Both the position numbers and the translations under genes were made by a program. Source: Dorea sp. 5-2 (GTDB lineage Bacteria; Bacillota; Clostridia; Lachnospirales; Lachnospiraceae). Taken from it: a stretch of 64,000 bases of DNA. The notes beneath the pieces are model-generated. The model was not told the origin of the DNA and ran no database searches. It saw only the letters and a program-made list of their open reading frames with translations. Positions 23,112-32,041 of the stretch are shown here, piece after piece (the stretch's first letter is position 1; each line of letters begins with the position of its first letter). The stretch covers positions 199,345 through 263,344 of the forward strand of contig NZ_KE159748.1 in assembly GCF_000403455.2 (NCBI RefSeq), read 5' to 3'.

Positions 23112-23485
23112 AAGTAGTAGCAACAACGAACGCACCAGAAGCATTAGGACCATATTCACAAGGATATGTGCACAACGGGATCTTTTATTCCGCAGGCCAG
23201 GTTCCGATCAACCCTGCGACAGGGGCAGTGGAGGCAGAGACCATCGAAGGACAGGCAGACCAGGTGTGCAAGAATTTAGGCGCAGTCTTAGAGGCAGCAG
23301 GCACATCATTTGACCATGTGCTTAAGACCACATGTTTCCTTGCCGATATGGGCGATTTTGCAGCGTTCAATGAAGTATATGCAAAGTATTTCACATCTAA
23401 GCCGGTAAGAAGCTGTGTGGCAGTGAAGACGTTGCCTAAGAACGTAAAATGTGAGGTAGAGCTGATCGCGGTTGTGAATGAGTAA
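23108..23485 (+). CDS. ridA: RidA-family enamine/imine deaminase
   Basis: A 125-residue RidA/YjgF/UK114 protein. Visible: APEALGPYSQGY at the N-terminus, YSAGQVPINPATG, the active-site arginine in KPVRSCVAVKTLP, and CEVELIAV at the end. It hydrolyses reactive enamine or imine intermediates to keto acids and ammonia. The ATG overlaps the cyclodeaminase stop (ATGA) with AAAGGAG upstream, so the two are coupled and may process the same intermediate. Confidence 0.93.
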   Translation: MKVVATTNAPEALGPYSQGYVHNGIFYSAGQVPINPATGAVEAETIEGQADQVCKNLGAVLEAAGTSFDHVLKTTCFLADMGDFAAFNEVYAKYFTSKPVRSCVAVKTLPKNVKCEVELIAVVNE

Positions 23486-23562
23486 GGACGGCGGGTCGGC
23501 AGAAAGATAGACAAAAAAGACTGAGAATAAGACAGAATCATGAAAAGAAGGAGATAAGAATT

Positions 23563-24396
23563 ATGGCAGAAGAACAGCAGAACGGCTGCACGTCATCGGA
23601 TTGTGCCGGGTGTGCACATGCAGGGTCATGCAGCAGTAAGCCCCAGGATTTAAGACAGCCGGCGAACCCATTTTCAAAGATCAAGAAGGTGATCGCCGTT
23701 GTCAGCGGCAAGGGCGGTGTGGGCAAGTCCATGGTAACGGCGTCACTCGCAAGGATGATGCGCGAGCAGGGCTTTTCCGTTGGTATTCTGGATGCGGATG
23801 TGACGGGACCTTCGATTCCGAAGATGTTCGGGATCCATGAGAAGGCACAGGGCGACGAGTCAGGGATCTTCCCATGCGAGGCGAAGGACGGCACGAAGAT
23901 TATGTCAGTGAATCTGCTCCTTGAGAATGAGTCCGATCCGGTCATCTGGAGAGGCCCGGTGATCGCGGGCGTCGTAACCCAGTTCTGGACAGACGTGATG
24001 TGGGGCGAGTTGGATTATCTGTTCGTGGATATGCCGCCGGGAACCGGAGACGTGCCGCTTACGGTGTTCCAGTCTCTTCCGGTGGATGGCGTGGTGATCG
24101 TGACATCCCCGCAGGATCTGGTTCGGATGATTGTGAAGAAGGCTTATAATATGGCGAAAGCTATGAATATTCCGGTATTGGGGATCGTGGAGAACTATAG
24201 CTATCTGGTATGTCCGGATTGCGGGAAGAAGATTTCCGTGTTCGGGGAGAGTCATATTGATCAGGTGGCAGAGGAACTTGAGATCCCGGTATTGGGTAAG
24301 ATGCCGGTTGATGCAGGGCTTGCAGAGGCAGTGGAGCAGGAGCGGTTCCATGAAGTCAGCAACGAGTATCTGAGCGCGGCTGTAAATAAGATCTAG
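23563..24396 (+). CDS. Mrp/NBP35-family P-loop ATPase (Fe-S carrier)
   Basis: A 277-residue cytosolic ATPase that binds and transfers Fe-S clusters. The N-terminus has a cysteine cluster (CTSSDCAGCAHAGSC). The deviant Walker A is VVSGKGGVGKSM (about 47-58), followed by LDADVTGPSIPKM and the Walker B VDMPPGTGD. The C-terminal CPDCGK provides the CxxC that bridges a cluster in the dimer. The reading frame starts at an ATG with AAGGAG upstream. It may be transcribed with the OCD-RidA pair; a terminator follows at once. Confidence 0.9.
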   Translation: MAEEQQNGCTSSDCAGCAHAGSCSSKPQDLRQPANPFSKIKKVIAVVSGKGGVGKSMVTASLARMMREQGFSVGILDADVTGPSIPKMFGIHEKAQGDESGIFPCEAKDGTKIMSVNLLLENESDPVIWRGPVIAGVVTQFWTDVMWGELDYLFVDMPPGTGDVPLTVFQSLPVDGVVIVTSPQDLVRMIVKKAYNMAKAMNIPVLGIVENYSYLVCPDCGKKISVFGESHIDQVAEELEIPVLGKMPVDAGLAEAVEQERFHEVSNEYLSAAVNKI

Positions 24397-24404
24397 AAAA
24401 ATGA

Positions 24405-24432
24405 GAGCTGTTGTATGCAACAGCTCTTTTTT
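24405..24432 (+). terminator. Rho-independent terminator after the Mrp gene
   Basis: GAGCTGTTG, loop TATG, CAACAGCTC and then six T. Confidence 0.95.
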
Positions 24433-24477
24433 GTGCCGAAAAAGTGTTCACTTGATCAAAGTCGTTCTGAGGGTTCG

Positions 24478-24771
24478 CTAGTCTGGGATCAGCGCCTGTA
24501 CAGTGACTAGGACAGTGTCGCCGGGCTGTTTTCTGATCTTACTTCTGATGTCCTTGCGGATTCTGATGATGTAGCAGATGGAGCTGTCGTCATTCTTCAC
24601 CCCCATATTCACGATGCTTCCGGAATACGGCTCACCGTCGAAGGTAATCTGTGCCTTGACTCTGCCTTTGCCGAATTCTTTTCGGATATCATAAGGGAAA
24701 CGTACAAATGCGCCGCCTTTGTCCGGAACAGGTTCTATAATGGCAGGAAATTCATATATTTTCTGGTTCAT
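24478..24771 (-). CDS. DUF1905-domain protein
   Basis: A 97-residue small beta protein that fits DUF1905 over its whole length: FPAIIEPVPDKGGAFVRFP, GRVKAQITFDGEPYSGSIVN, and IRIRKDIRSKIRKQPGDTV. The family is widespread and its function is not established. It is monocistronic, convergent with the Mrp gene, and has AAAGGAGA before its ATG. Confidence 0.85.
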   Translation of the reverse strand: MNQKIYEFPAIIEPVPDKGGAFVRFPYDIRKEFGKGRVKAQITFDGEPYSGSIVNMGVKNDDSSICYIIRIRKDIRSKIRKQPGDTVLVTVQALIPD

Positions 24772-24940
24772 TGGGGAATATCTCCTTTTTAATATTCTGT
24801 TTATAAGATAATATTAACAGTATTTTTGAGATAATACAACGGATATATTAGGAGGAAGAAAAAAGCGGCGATGGCAGAGCCGGTTATGAGTTATCAGAAA
24901 TTGTTGGAAGAATAGATGTAGAAAAGCTATAGATCTTATG

Positions 24941-24986
24941 ATACGATATATCTAGATTTTTATTTCTGGATATATCGTATTTTTTA
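24941..24986 (+). promoter_or_regulatory. 12-bp perfect hairpin with T-tract just before a regulator gene
   Basis: ATACGATATATC (24941-24952) and GATATATCGTAT (24969-24980) form a perfect 12-bp inverted repeat with a 16-base loop, followed by a T-run. The ribosome site AGGAG of the next gene begins at 24986. It could act as an attenuator in the leader, a terminator of upstream transcription, or a regulator operator. Confidence 0.6.
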
Positions 24987-24999
24987 GGAGAAAACAGGT

Positions 25000-25677
25000 A
25001 TGGAGTATAAGATCATGATCGTAGAGGATGACAAAGTCATTGCCCGGGCGCTGGCTTCGCATCTGAGCAAATGGAATTATGACACAAGATGTATAGAGGA
25101 TTTCAAGAATATTATAGAGGAATTTGAACAGTATGATCCGCAGCTTGTCCTTCTGGATATCATGCTCCCGTTCTTCAACGGATTCCATTGGTGCCAGGAG
25201 ATCCGGAAGGTATCGGAGGTGCCGATCATCTTCCTGTCTTCTGCCAATGACAACATGAATATCGTCATGGCGATGAACATGGGCGGGGATGAATTTATCG
25301 AGAAGCCCTTCGACCTGCATGTGGTGACGGCGAAGGTGCAGGCTATCTTAAGACGGTCGTATTCCTTCCAGGGAACGTTGAATGTGATGGAGTACCACGG
25401 CGCTGTGCTGAACCTGAATGACGCGACGCTGGTCAACGGGGAACAGAAGCTTGAACTTACGAAGAATGAATTCCGTATCCTGCAGATGCTTCTTGAGAAT
25501 GCGGGTAAGATCGTATCCAGGGACAGTATTATCACGAGGCTGTGGGAGAGCGATGAGTTTATCGACGACAACACGCTGACGGTGAATATTGCAAGGCTTC
25601 GAAAGAAACTGGAGCAGATCGGGCTGGAACAGATGATACGTACCAAAAAGGGAATCGGGTATATGGTGGAACAATGA
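25000..25677 (+). CDS. OmpR-family response regulator (BceR-like)
   Basis: A 225-residue regulator. The receiver has IMIVEDDK, the phosphoacceptor in LVLLDIMLPFFNG, IFLSSANDN and GGDEFIEKPF. The winged-helix DNA-binding domain (about 130-225) has LTKNEFRILQMLLEN and DDNTLTVNIARLRKKL. It overlaps the kinase gene by 4 bases. The pair looks like the BceRS type that answers to cell-wall antibiotics, but no BceAB-type ABC transporter lies beside it. The start is the ATG 9 bases after AGGAG. Confidence 0.92.
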   Translation: MEYKIMIVEDDKVIARALASHLSKWNYDTRCIEDFKNIIEEFEQYDPQLVLLDIMLPFFNGFHWCQEIRKVSEVPIIFLSSANDNMNIVMAMNMGGDEFIEKPFDLHVVTAKVQAILRRSYSFQGTLNVMEYHGAVLNLNDATLVNGEQKLELTKNEFRILQMLLENAGKIVSRDSIITRLWESDEFIDDNTLTVNIARLRKKLEQIGLEQMIRTKKGIGYMVEQ

Positions 25678-26891
25678 GAACGGCAGTTGGGTTTTTGAAA
25701 GAGAAGAAGAACGAGATCGTCTTGTATGTTGTGTTGGTGGGAACCTTTTCAGTTATTTCTTATCTGTATGATATCCGTATGGATGCGGTCGGGTATGCAG
25801 TTCGGTTATCGCTGGTCTGGCTTCTGCTGTCTGGGATATGGGAGTATCTGAAATTCGCAGGGAAGCATAAGCGGCTGCTGGAGGCAGAGCGCAGGCTGAA
25901 TATTGGTGGAAGGGAATTGTCCGGCGCAGATCATCAGACTGCGGATGTAGATATACTGCGTGCGTCAGGTACACGGACTGCGGGTGCGGATACCTTGCAT
26001 ACGGATATAGATTCGGCGTTTCCGGGCGCGGGTTCGCTGATCGAGGAGGATTATAAGCGGATCATTACAAGGCTGTATGAGGCTGGCAGAGAGGCAGAAT
26101 CGGAGGGCAGGATCGCCAGACAGGAGATGATGGATTACTATGGGATGTGGGTGCATCAGATCAAGACGCCGATCGCGGCTATGCATGTCCTGCTGCAGGC
26201 AGCCGGAGAAAGCCAGGCTGAAGGGCAGTATACCAGGGAAATGAGGCTTGAGTTGTTCAAGATCGAGCAGTATGTTGAGATGGTCCTTACTTACCTTCGG
26301 ATGGAGGATATGTCTTCGGATCTGTCCTTTGAGGTTTGTGAGCTGGATTCTGTGATCAGACAGGCGATCCGGAAGTATTCACAGACGTTTATTCTGAAAA
26401 AGATCAAGCTTCAGTATACGGCTGTAGAAACGAAAGTGCTGACTGATGAGAAGTGGCTTGTCTTTGTGATCGAGCAGCTTTTGTCGAATGCGTTGAAGTA
26501 TACGCATTCAAGCATTTCTGTTTATATGGCGGATTATGCGCCGGCAGTGTATGAAGAGGATATGCAGGAAGAAAAGGGATCGGAAAGCCCAAAGAACGGC
26601 GCGGCTCTGCCATCCAAAGAACAGGGAAGCCTGGGAAGGATGGGGAAGAAGCGCTGTCTCGTCATAGAAGACAACGGGATCGGGATCTGTCAGGAAGACT
26701 TGCCCAGGGTGTTCGAGAAGGGATTCACGGGATATAATGGACGTACCGATAAGAAATCCACGGGAATCGGATTGTATCTGTGTAAATCTGTGATGGATAA
26801 GCTGCGTCATCAGATGTGGATCGAATCCGAAGTCGGGGAGGGAACGAAGGTGTATCTGTCACTGGCTCGGAAGCCGGCATGGTATGAATAG
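25674..26891 (+). CDS. Intramembrane-sensing histidine kinase (BceS-like)
   Basis: A 405-residue kinase. Two membrane helices near the N-terminus (IVLYVVLVGTFSVISYLYD and AVRLSLVWLLLSGIWEYL) with almost no external loop mark the intramembrane-sensing class. The phosphoacceptor His lies in MWVHQIKTPIAAMHV, the N-box in IEQLLSNALKYTHS, and the G-boxes in VIEDNGIGI and STGIGLYLCKSVMDKL. Unusual insertions of low-complexity sequence occur at about 85-125 and in the ATP lid region at 285-325. It works with the regulator that precedes it. Confidence 0.9.
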   Translation: MRTAVGFLKEKKNEIVLYVVLVGTFSVISYLYDIRMDAVGYAVRLSLVWLLLSGIWEYLKFAGKHKRLLEAERRLNIGGRELSGADHQTADVDILRASGTRTAGADTLHTDIDSAFPGAGSLIEEDYKRIITRLYEAGREAESEGRIARQEMMDYYGMWVHQIKTPIAAMHVLLQAAGESQAEGQYTREMRLELFKIEQYVEMVLTYLRMEDMSSDLSFEVCELDSVIRQAIRKYSQTFILKKIKLQYTAVETKVLTDEKWLVFVIEQLLSNALKYTHSSISVYMADYAPAVYEEDMQEEKGSESPKNGAALPSKEQGSLGRMGKKRCLVIEDNGIGICQEDLPRVFEKGFTGYNGRTDKKSTGIGLYLCKSVMDKLRHQMWIESEVGEGTKVYLSLARKPAWYE

Positions 26892-26978
26892 GCGCAGACA
26901 AATCGGTAACGCGCTAGTTCGTCCGGCATGTCGTTGAGGAAGCGGAACATAGCGGATAACTAGATGGAGGTAGTATGG

Positions 26979-28184
26979 ATGAAAAAAGCAGGCTATTATT
27001 CTTCCGGTGAATTTGCACGCATGGCGGGTGTTACGTTGCGGACGATCCGGTATTATGATAAACAGGATATCCTGAAGCCGTCGTTCGTGAATGAATCGGG
27101 AGCCCGTTTCTATACGGATCAGGATTTTGCAAGGCTTCAGCAGATTCTACTGTTGAAATATCTGGGGTTTTCACTGGAAGATATCCGGGAGATGCTCATC
27201 GGCGATATGGATTATCACTTTATGCTGAATTCGTTGGATATACAGCTTAAATTAGTCCGGGATCGGATTGAGCAGATGCAGCTGGTAGAAAAGGCGATCC
27301 AGGATACTTCGGAAGAGATCCGCAATGAGCATACCATAGACTGGAACAGGATGCTGAACCTGATACATCTGACAGGTATGGATCAGAGCCTGAAGAATCA
27401 GTACCAGAACGCTTCGAATATTTCCGCCAGGATCAATCTGCACCGCCTGTATTCGCAGAACGAGAAAGGGTGGTTCTCATGGATCTATGAACAGTCCGGA
27501 ATCTATCCGGGGATAAGGGTGTTGGAGATTGGCTGCGGGGACGGGACACTTTGGACAGATAACCAGAACAGGATCCCCGAGGGAGTCAGGATCGTATTGT
27601 CGGATATCTCCGAAGGAATGCTAAGAGACGCACGTAGGGCGATCGGAGCCGAAGACGGACGGTTTTCCTATGCTGTGTTCGATTGCGGCAGGATTCCTTA
27701 TGAGGACGCCGGGTTTGATCTGGTCATTGCGAATCATGTGTTGTTCTATTGCGAAGAGATCCGCCAGGTTTGCAGGGAAGTCCTGCGTGTACTGAGGCCG
27801 GGCGGGCGGTTTCTGTGCAGCGCGTACGGAAGGGATCATATGAAAGAAGTCAGCCAGTTAGTGCAGGGATTCGACGACAGGATCGTATTGTCTGCAGATA
27901 AGCTCTATGACAGGTTCGGTATGGAACATGGGGCGGATATCTTGGAAGAGTTTTTTTGTGATTGCCAGTGGAGGGGATATGAAGACTGTCTGGTCGTTCC
28001 GGAACCGGAACCTTTGATTTCCTATGTGCTTTCCTGTCATGGCAATCAGGGACAGTTTCTTACGGAGCGTTATAAGGAATTCCGGGCTTATGTGAAGCGG
28101 AAGACGGATAGAGGCTTTCGGATCACGAAGGAGGCAGGGATATTCTTGTGTGAAAAAAGTGCGGAGTACATTAGTTTTGAGTAA
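26979..28184 (+). CDS. MerR-type regulator fused to a SAM-dependent methyltransferase
   Basis: A 401-residue two-domain protein. Residues 5-75 are a MerR winged helix-turn-helix (SSGEFARMAGVTLRTIRYYD, FSLEDIREMLIG), followed by a coiled dimerisation helix. From about 160 comes a class I methyltransferase with VLEIGCGDGTLW, LSDISEGML, FDCGRIPYED and VLRVLRPGGRFLC. Such fusions are found in Clostridia; the methyl acceptor and the DNA target are unknown. I start at the ATG at 26979, 8 bases after GGAGG; the ATG at 26964 overlaps that site. No obvious partner gene. Confidence 0.88.
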   Translation: MKKAGYYSSGEFARMAGVTLRTIRYYDKQDILKPSFVNESGARFYTDQDFARLQQILLLKYLGFSLEDIREMLIGDMDYHFMLNSLDIQLKLVRDRIEQMQLVEKAIQDTSEEIRNEHTIDWNRMLNLIHLTGMDQSLKNQYQNASNISARINLHRLYSQNEKGWFSWIYEQSGIYPGIRVLEIGCGDGTLWTDNQNRIPEGVRIVLSDISEGMLRDARRAIGAEDGRFSYAVFDCGRIPYEDAGFDLVIANHVLFYCEEIRQVCREVLRVLRPGGRFLCSAYGRDHMKEVSQLVQGFDDRIVLSADKLYDRFGMEHGADILEEFFCDCQWRGYEDCLVVPEPEPLISYVLSCHGNQGQFLTERYKEFRAYVKRKTDRGFRITKEAGIFLCEKSAEYISFE

Positions 28185-28190
28185 TAAGGG

Positions 28191-28283
28191 CTTGCTGCCC
28201 ATGTCGGCTGTCGCGTTGTCGCCGGTCGGCAATGCCTCCGCAATGTCTCCTCCGAAGACGCACAGTTGACACGGACAGCAAGC
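28191..28283. repeat. Long imperfect inverted repeat
   Basis: GCTTGCTGCCCATGTCGGCT near 28191-28210 pairs with the complement of the stretch ending ACACGGACAGCAAGC at 28283, over about 25 bases with several mismatches. It lies between the MerR fusion gene and the palindromic element copy 2 and may end the MerR transcript or belong to a mobile repeat. Confidence 0.5.
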
Positions 28284-28284
28284 A

Positions 28285-28346
28285 TTATTCCCGCGAGCAA
28301 CGAGCCAAGCGGGCATGCTTGCATGCACATTTGGCGACTGCCGCGA
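28285..28346 (+). repeat. Interspersed palindromic element, copy 2 (full)
   Basis: Begins TTATTCCCGC and ends TTTGGCGACTGCC. Inside are GCCAA and TTGGC arms around the palindromes GCATGC-TT-GCATGC, so it can fold into one hairpin. It is the best full-length copy, almost the same as copy 4. Confidence 0.75.
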
Positions 28347-28367
28347 GGTCTTTGACTACTTCAAGAT

Positions 28368-28727
28368 TTAGTGAAGCGGTCCCTGCCCATGTTCTTCGTC
28401 CCGTAATTCCAAAAGATGGAGCTGTTTGAACAGGTCTTTTTTCGAGCGGATTGACAGCCGCTGGTATCTTATCAACAGATCTCTTGCATCGTCAGACAGT
28501 TCTCGGGATTCTGCCAGGATAATCTCTGTAGATTCGTCATTCAGCAGATAGTCGATGGATACATGGAACAGATTAGCAAAGGCTGTCAGCTTTTCGTGGG
28601 ATGGCTGACGGTTTTTGGTCTCATATCCTGCGATCGTGGAACGTGCCATGTTCATACGTTCTGCTACGTATTCCTGTGTCATATTGTTTTCGAGTCTTAA
28701 AGTTCTTAATTTGTCTGCAAATGCCAT
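28368..28727 (-). CDS. XRE-family transcriptional regulator
   Basis: A 119-residue regulator. The N-terminal helix-turn-helix (about 5-60) reads KLRTLRLENNMTQEYVAERM and RSTIAGYETKNRQPSHEKL, followed by HVSIDYLLND. The C-terminal helix region is charged. It is divergent from the rml operon and could regulate it; the shared intergenic region is about 245 bases. The ATG has AGGAG upstream. Confidence 0.88.
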   Translation of the reverse strand: MAFADKLRTLRLENNMTQEYVAERMNMARSTIAGYETKNRQPSHEKLTAFANLFHVSIDYLLNDESTEIILAESRELSDDARDLLIRYQRLSIRSKKDLFKQLHLLELRDEEHGQGPLH

Positions 28728-28973
28728 AATATCATCTCCTCTTTTGTACAACATATCTGGAATATTTTAACAATAGTTGCATAGAAGAACATGAAATGTG
28801 TCAATACTAAACGAAACGTTGCATAATGGAACTAAAATGTGACAATAAATTATTAAAATATGGAAAAAGTACTTGAAGGTAACCTTAGGTCACCCATTAT
28901 AATCATCTCAACTCAGGAAGATCATTCCATAATGAAAACAACAATCTTTCATGCAATAAAGAGGAGGTTCCAT

Positions 28974-29870
28974 ATGAAAGGAATTATACTAGCAGGAGGT
29001 TCGGGCACGCGCCTGTATCCTCTGACGATGGTAACGTCGAAGCAGCTTCTGCCGATCTATGATAAGCCGATGATCTATTACCCGATGTCCGTATTGATGA
29101 ATGCAGGGATCAGGGATATACTGATCATCTCGACGCCGCAGGATACGCCAAGGTTCCAGGAACTGTTAGGGGACGGGCATCAATTTGGCGTGCATCTGTC
29201 ATATGCGGTTCAGCCAAGTCCGGACGGGCTTGCGCAGGCGTTCATCATCGGAGCAGATTTTATCGGCAACGATACGGCGGCGATGGTATTAGGAGATAAT
29301 ATTTTTGCGGGACACGGTTTGAAGAAAAGACTGAAGGCGGCGGTTGAGAATGCGGAGTCAGGAAAAGGCGCGACCGTGTTCGGATATTATGTAGACGATC
29401 CGGAACGTTTCGGTATCGTTGAATTCAATCACGAGGGGAAAGCGATATCTATTGAAGAGAAGCCGGAGAAACCAAAGAGCAACTACTGTGTGACAGGATT
29501 ATATTTCTATGACAATAAGGTAGTGGAATATGCAAGTAACCTTAAGCCGAGTGCAAGAGGCGAGCTGGAGGTTACGGATCTGAACCGGGTATATCTTGAA
29601 GAAGGGAAACTGAATGTGGAGCTTCTGGGGCAGGGATTCACGTGGCTTGATACGGGGACTCATGAGAGTCTTGTGGATGCGACGAATTTCGTCAAGACAG
29701 TAGAGTCTCATCAGCATCGTAAGATCGCATGCCTGGAGGAGATCGCGTATCTGAACGGGTGGATCACAAGAGAAGAAGTGCTTAAAGTATATGATGTACT
29801 GAAGAAGAACCAGTATGGACAATATCTGAAAGATGTCCTGGACGGGAAATATCAGGACGGATTATATTAA
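28974..29870 (+). CDS. rmlA: Glucose-1-phosphate thymidylyltransferase
   Basis: A 298-residue enzyme, first step of dTDP-L-rhamnose synthesis: glucose-1-phosphate plus dTTP to dTDP-glucose. It shows the nucleotide-binding [16 protein letters not shown], the Lys in [22 protein letters not shown] and [10 protein letters not shown]. The start at 28974 follows GAGGAGG; the frame is open further upstream but that part is not conserved. It heads the order A-B-D-C. Confidence 0.95.
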   Translation: MKGIILAGGSGTRLYPLTMVTSKQLLPIYDKPMIYYPMSVLMNAGIRDILIISTPQDTPRFQELLGDGHQFGVHLSYAVQPSPDGLAQAFIIGADFIGNDTAAMVLGDNIFAGHGLKKRLKAAVENAESGKGATVFGYYVDDPERFGIVEFNHEGKAISIEEKPEKPKSNYCVTGLYFYDNKVVEYASNLKPSARGELEVTDLNRVYLEEGKLNVELLGQGFTWLDTGTHESLVDATNFVKTVESHQHRKIACLEEIAYLNGWITREEVLKVYDVLKKNQYGQYLKDVLDGKYQDGLY

Positions 29871-29928
29871 GATGTATTGTTTTAGCAATTGTTAGGATTA
29901 AGGAAAGAGAAAAAGGAGAATAATAGTT

Positions 29929-30948
29929 ATGAATATTATCGTAACCGGCGGAGCCGGATTCATCGGAAGTAATTTTGTGTTCCATATGTTAGAGAAATAT
30001 CCGGAATACCGGATCGTGTGCCTGGACTGCCTGACTTATGCCGGAAACCTGTCTACGCTGAAACCGGTCATGGACAATCCGAATTTCCGATTTGTCAAAG
30101 AGAGTATCACGGACAGGGAAGCTGTCTATCGCCTGTTTGAAGAAGAACATCCGGATATGGTGGTGAATTTTGCGGCGGAGAGCCATGTGGACCGTTCGAT
30201 CGAGGAGCCGGAAGTGTTCCTGGACACGAATATTAAGGGAACGGCGGTTCTTATGGACGCCTGCAGGAAGTATGGGATCACCCGCTATCATCAGGTATCG
30301 ACAGACGAGGTATATGGGGATCTCCCCCTTGACCGGCCGGATCTGTTCTTTACGGAAGAGACTCCGATCCATACAAGCAGCCCTTACAGCTCTTCGAAGG
30401 CGGCGGCAGATCTTCTGGTGCTGGCATATCACAGGACGTACGGGCTTCCTGTGACGATCAGCAGATGTTCGAATAATTACGGCCCGTATCATTTCCCGGA
30501 GAAGCTGATCCCGCTGATGATAGCCAATGCGCTGAACGACAAGCCGCTTCCGGTGTACGGCAAGGGTGAGAATGTCCGCGACTGGCTCTATGTGGAGGAT
30601 CATTGTAAGGCGATCGATCTGATCATTCACAAGGGACGCGTGGGAGAGGTCTACAATATCGGCGGGCACAATGAGATGAAGAATATCGACATCGTGAAGA
30701 TCATCTGTCAGGAATTAGGCAAACCAGAGAGCCTGATCACATATGTGACAGACCGGAAAGGCCACGATATGCGTTATGCGATCGATCCTACGAAGATCCA
30801 CAGTGAGCTTGGATGGCTTCCGGAGACAAAGTTCGCAGATGGGATCAAGAAGACCATACGCTGGTATCTGGACCATAAGGATTGGTGGGAGACGATCATC
30901 TCCGGTGAGTACAGGAATTATTATGAGAAAATGTATGCGAACAGATGA
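29929..30948 (+). CDS. rmlB: dTDP-glucose 4,6-dehydratase
   Basis: A 339-residue short-chain dehydrogenase/reductase that makes dTDP-4-keto-6-deoxyglucose. It shows the NAD motif VTGGAGFIGSNF, FAAESHVDRSI, the catalytic STDEVYGDL and YSSSKAAADLL (Tyr and Lys), and NNYGPYHFPEKLIP. Length is normal for the family. It lies 58 bases after rmlA with AAAAGGAG before the ATG. Confidence 0.96.
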   Translation: MNIIVTGGAGFIGSNFVFHMLEKYPEYRIVCLDCLTYAGNLSTLKPVMDNPNFRFVKESITDREAVYRLFEEEHPDMVVNFAAESHVDRSIEEPEVFLDTNIKGTAVLMDACRKYGITRYHQVSTDEVYGDLPLDRPDLFFTEETPIHTSSPYSSSKAAADLLVLAYHRTYGLPVTISRCSNNYGPYHFPEKLIPLMIANALNDKPLPVYGKGENVRDWLYVEDHCKAIDLIIHKGRVGEVYNIGGHNEMKNIDIVKIICQELGKPESLITYVTDRKGHDMRYAIDPTKIHSELGWLPETKFADGIKKTIRWYLDHKDWWETIISGEYRNYYEKMYANR

Positions 30949-31024
30949 GAACCTGTTCTGTTAAGAGAAGCAGGATACGCTGATCTGCAGAGCGAATAGT
31001 GGATGTGTAAGGGAGGTAAATGAT

Positions 31025-31966
31025 ATGAAAGTATTTGTGACCGGAGTGGCAGGGCAGTTAGGCCATGATGTGATGAATGAACTTGCGAAGCGCGGGTATG
31101 AGGGGATCGGCAGTGATATCGCCCCGGAGTACAGCGGTGTGGCGGATCACTCTGCCGTGACATCCATGCCTTATGTGCAGCTGGATATCACAGATGCGCA
31201 GGCAGCAGAAGAGAGGATCACCGCGGCAGAGCCGGATGTGGTGGTACATTGTGCGGCATGGACGGCTGTGGATCTTGCCGAGGATGAGGATAAAGTAGAG
31301 AAAGTACGTGCGATCAACGCAGACGGCACGGAGAATATCGCGAAGGTGTGTAAGAAGCTGGGTTGTAAGATGGTCTATATCAGTACGGATTATGTGTTTG
31401 ATGGACAGGGGACAGAAGCCTGGCTGCCGGACTGCAAGGATTACAAGCCGCTGAATGTTTATGGCAAGACGAAGCTTTTAGGAGAGCTTGCCGTGGCAGA
31501 GAACCTGTCGAAATATTTTATCGTGCGGATTGCCTGGGTATTTGGAAGGAACGGCAAGAATTTTATCAAGACGATGCTGAATGTAGGAAAGTCACATGAC
31601 AGGATCACGGTTGTGGATGATCAGATCGGTACGCCAACATATACGTTCGACCTGGCGCGGCTTCTGGTTGACATGATAGAGACAGAGAAGTATGGTTATT
31701 ATCATGCGACGAATGAAGGCGGTTATATCAGCTGGTATGATTTTACGAAAGAGATCTTCCGCCAGGCAGTGGAGCTTGGGCATGAAGAATATGCGCCAAA
31801 ACGGGTGCAGGTAATTCCGGTGACGACAAAAGAGTATGGCGCATCGAAAGCCGTAAGGCCGTTCAACAGCAGGCTGGACCGCAGTAAACTTGCGGAGAAT
31901 GGATTCGAACCGCTTCCATCCTGGCAGGATGCCCTGAACAGATACTTAAGAGAGCTTGAATTTTAG
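31025..31966 (+). CDS. rmlD: dTDP-4-dehydrorhamnose reductase
   Basis: A 313-residue SDR enzyme, last step to dTDP-L-rhamnose. It has VFVTGVAGQLGHDVM, AAWTAVDLAEDE, YISTDYVFDG, and the YGKTKLLGE catalytic motif. The length is slightly above average because of a short insertion near residue 35. AGGGAGG precedes the ATG; the gene is 76 bases after rmlB. Confidence 0.95.
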   Translation: MKVFVTGVAGQLGHDVMNELAKRGYEGIGSDIAPEYSGVADHSAVTSMPYVQLDITDAQAAEERITAAEPDVVVHCAAWTAVDLAEDEDKVEKVRAINADGTENIAKVCKKLGCKMVYISTDYVFDGQGTEAWLPDCKDYKPLNVYGKTKLLGELAVAENLSKYFIVRIAWVFGRNGKNFIKTMLNVGKSHDRITVVDDQIGTPTYTFDLARLLVDMIETEKYGYYHATNEGGYISWYDFTKEIFRQAVELGHEEYAPKRVQVIPVTTKEYGASKAVRPFNSRLDRSKLAENGFEPLPSWQDALNRYLRELEF

Positions 31967-32041
31967 AGTGTTCCGGCAGGTAATTCCTACCTGCCGGATA
32001 CATATGGTCTGGAGTGTATTTGTAATTGAGGAGAGGATACT

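Noticed and set aside
25000-26891. A complete Bce-type antibiotic detoxification module
   Set aside because: The regulator and kinase fit, but no BceAB-type transporter is adjacent.
28876-28886. Palindrome AAGGTAACCTT as an operator for the rml operon
   Set aside because: An isolated 11-base palindrome with no second copy or other support.
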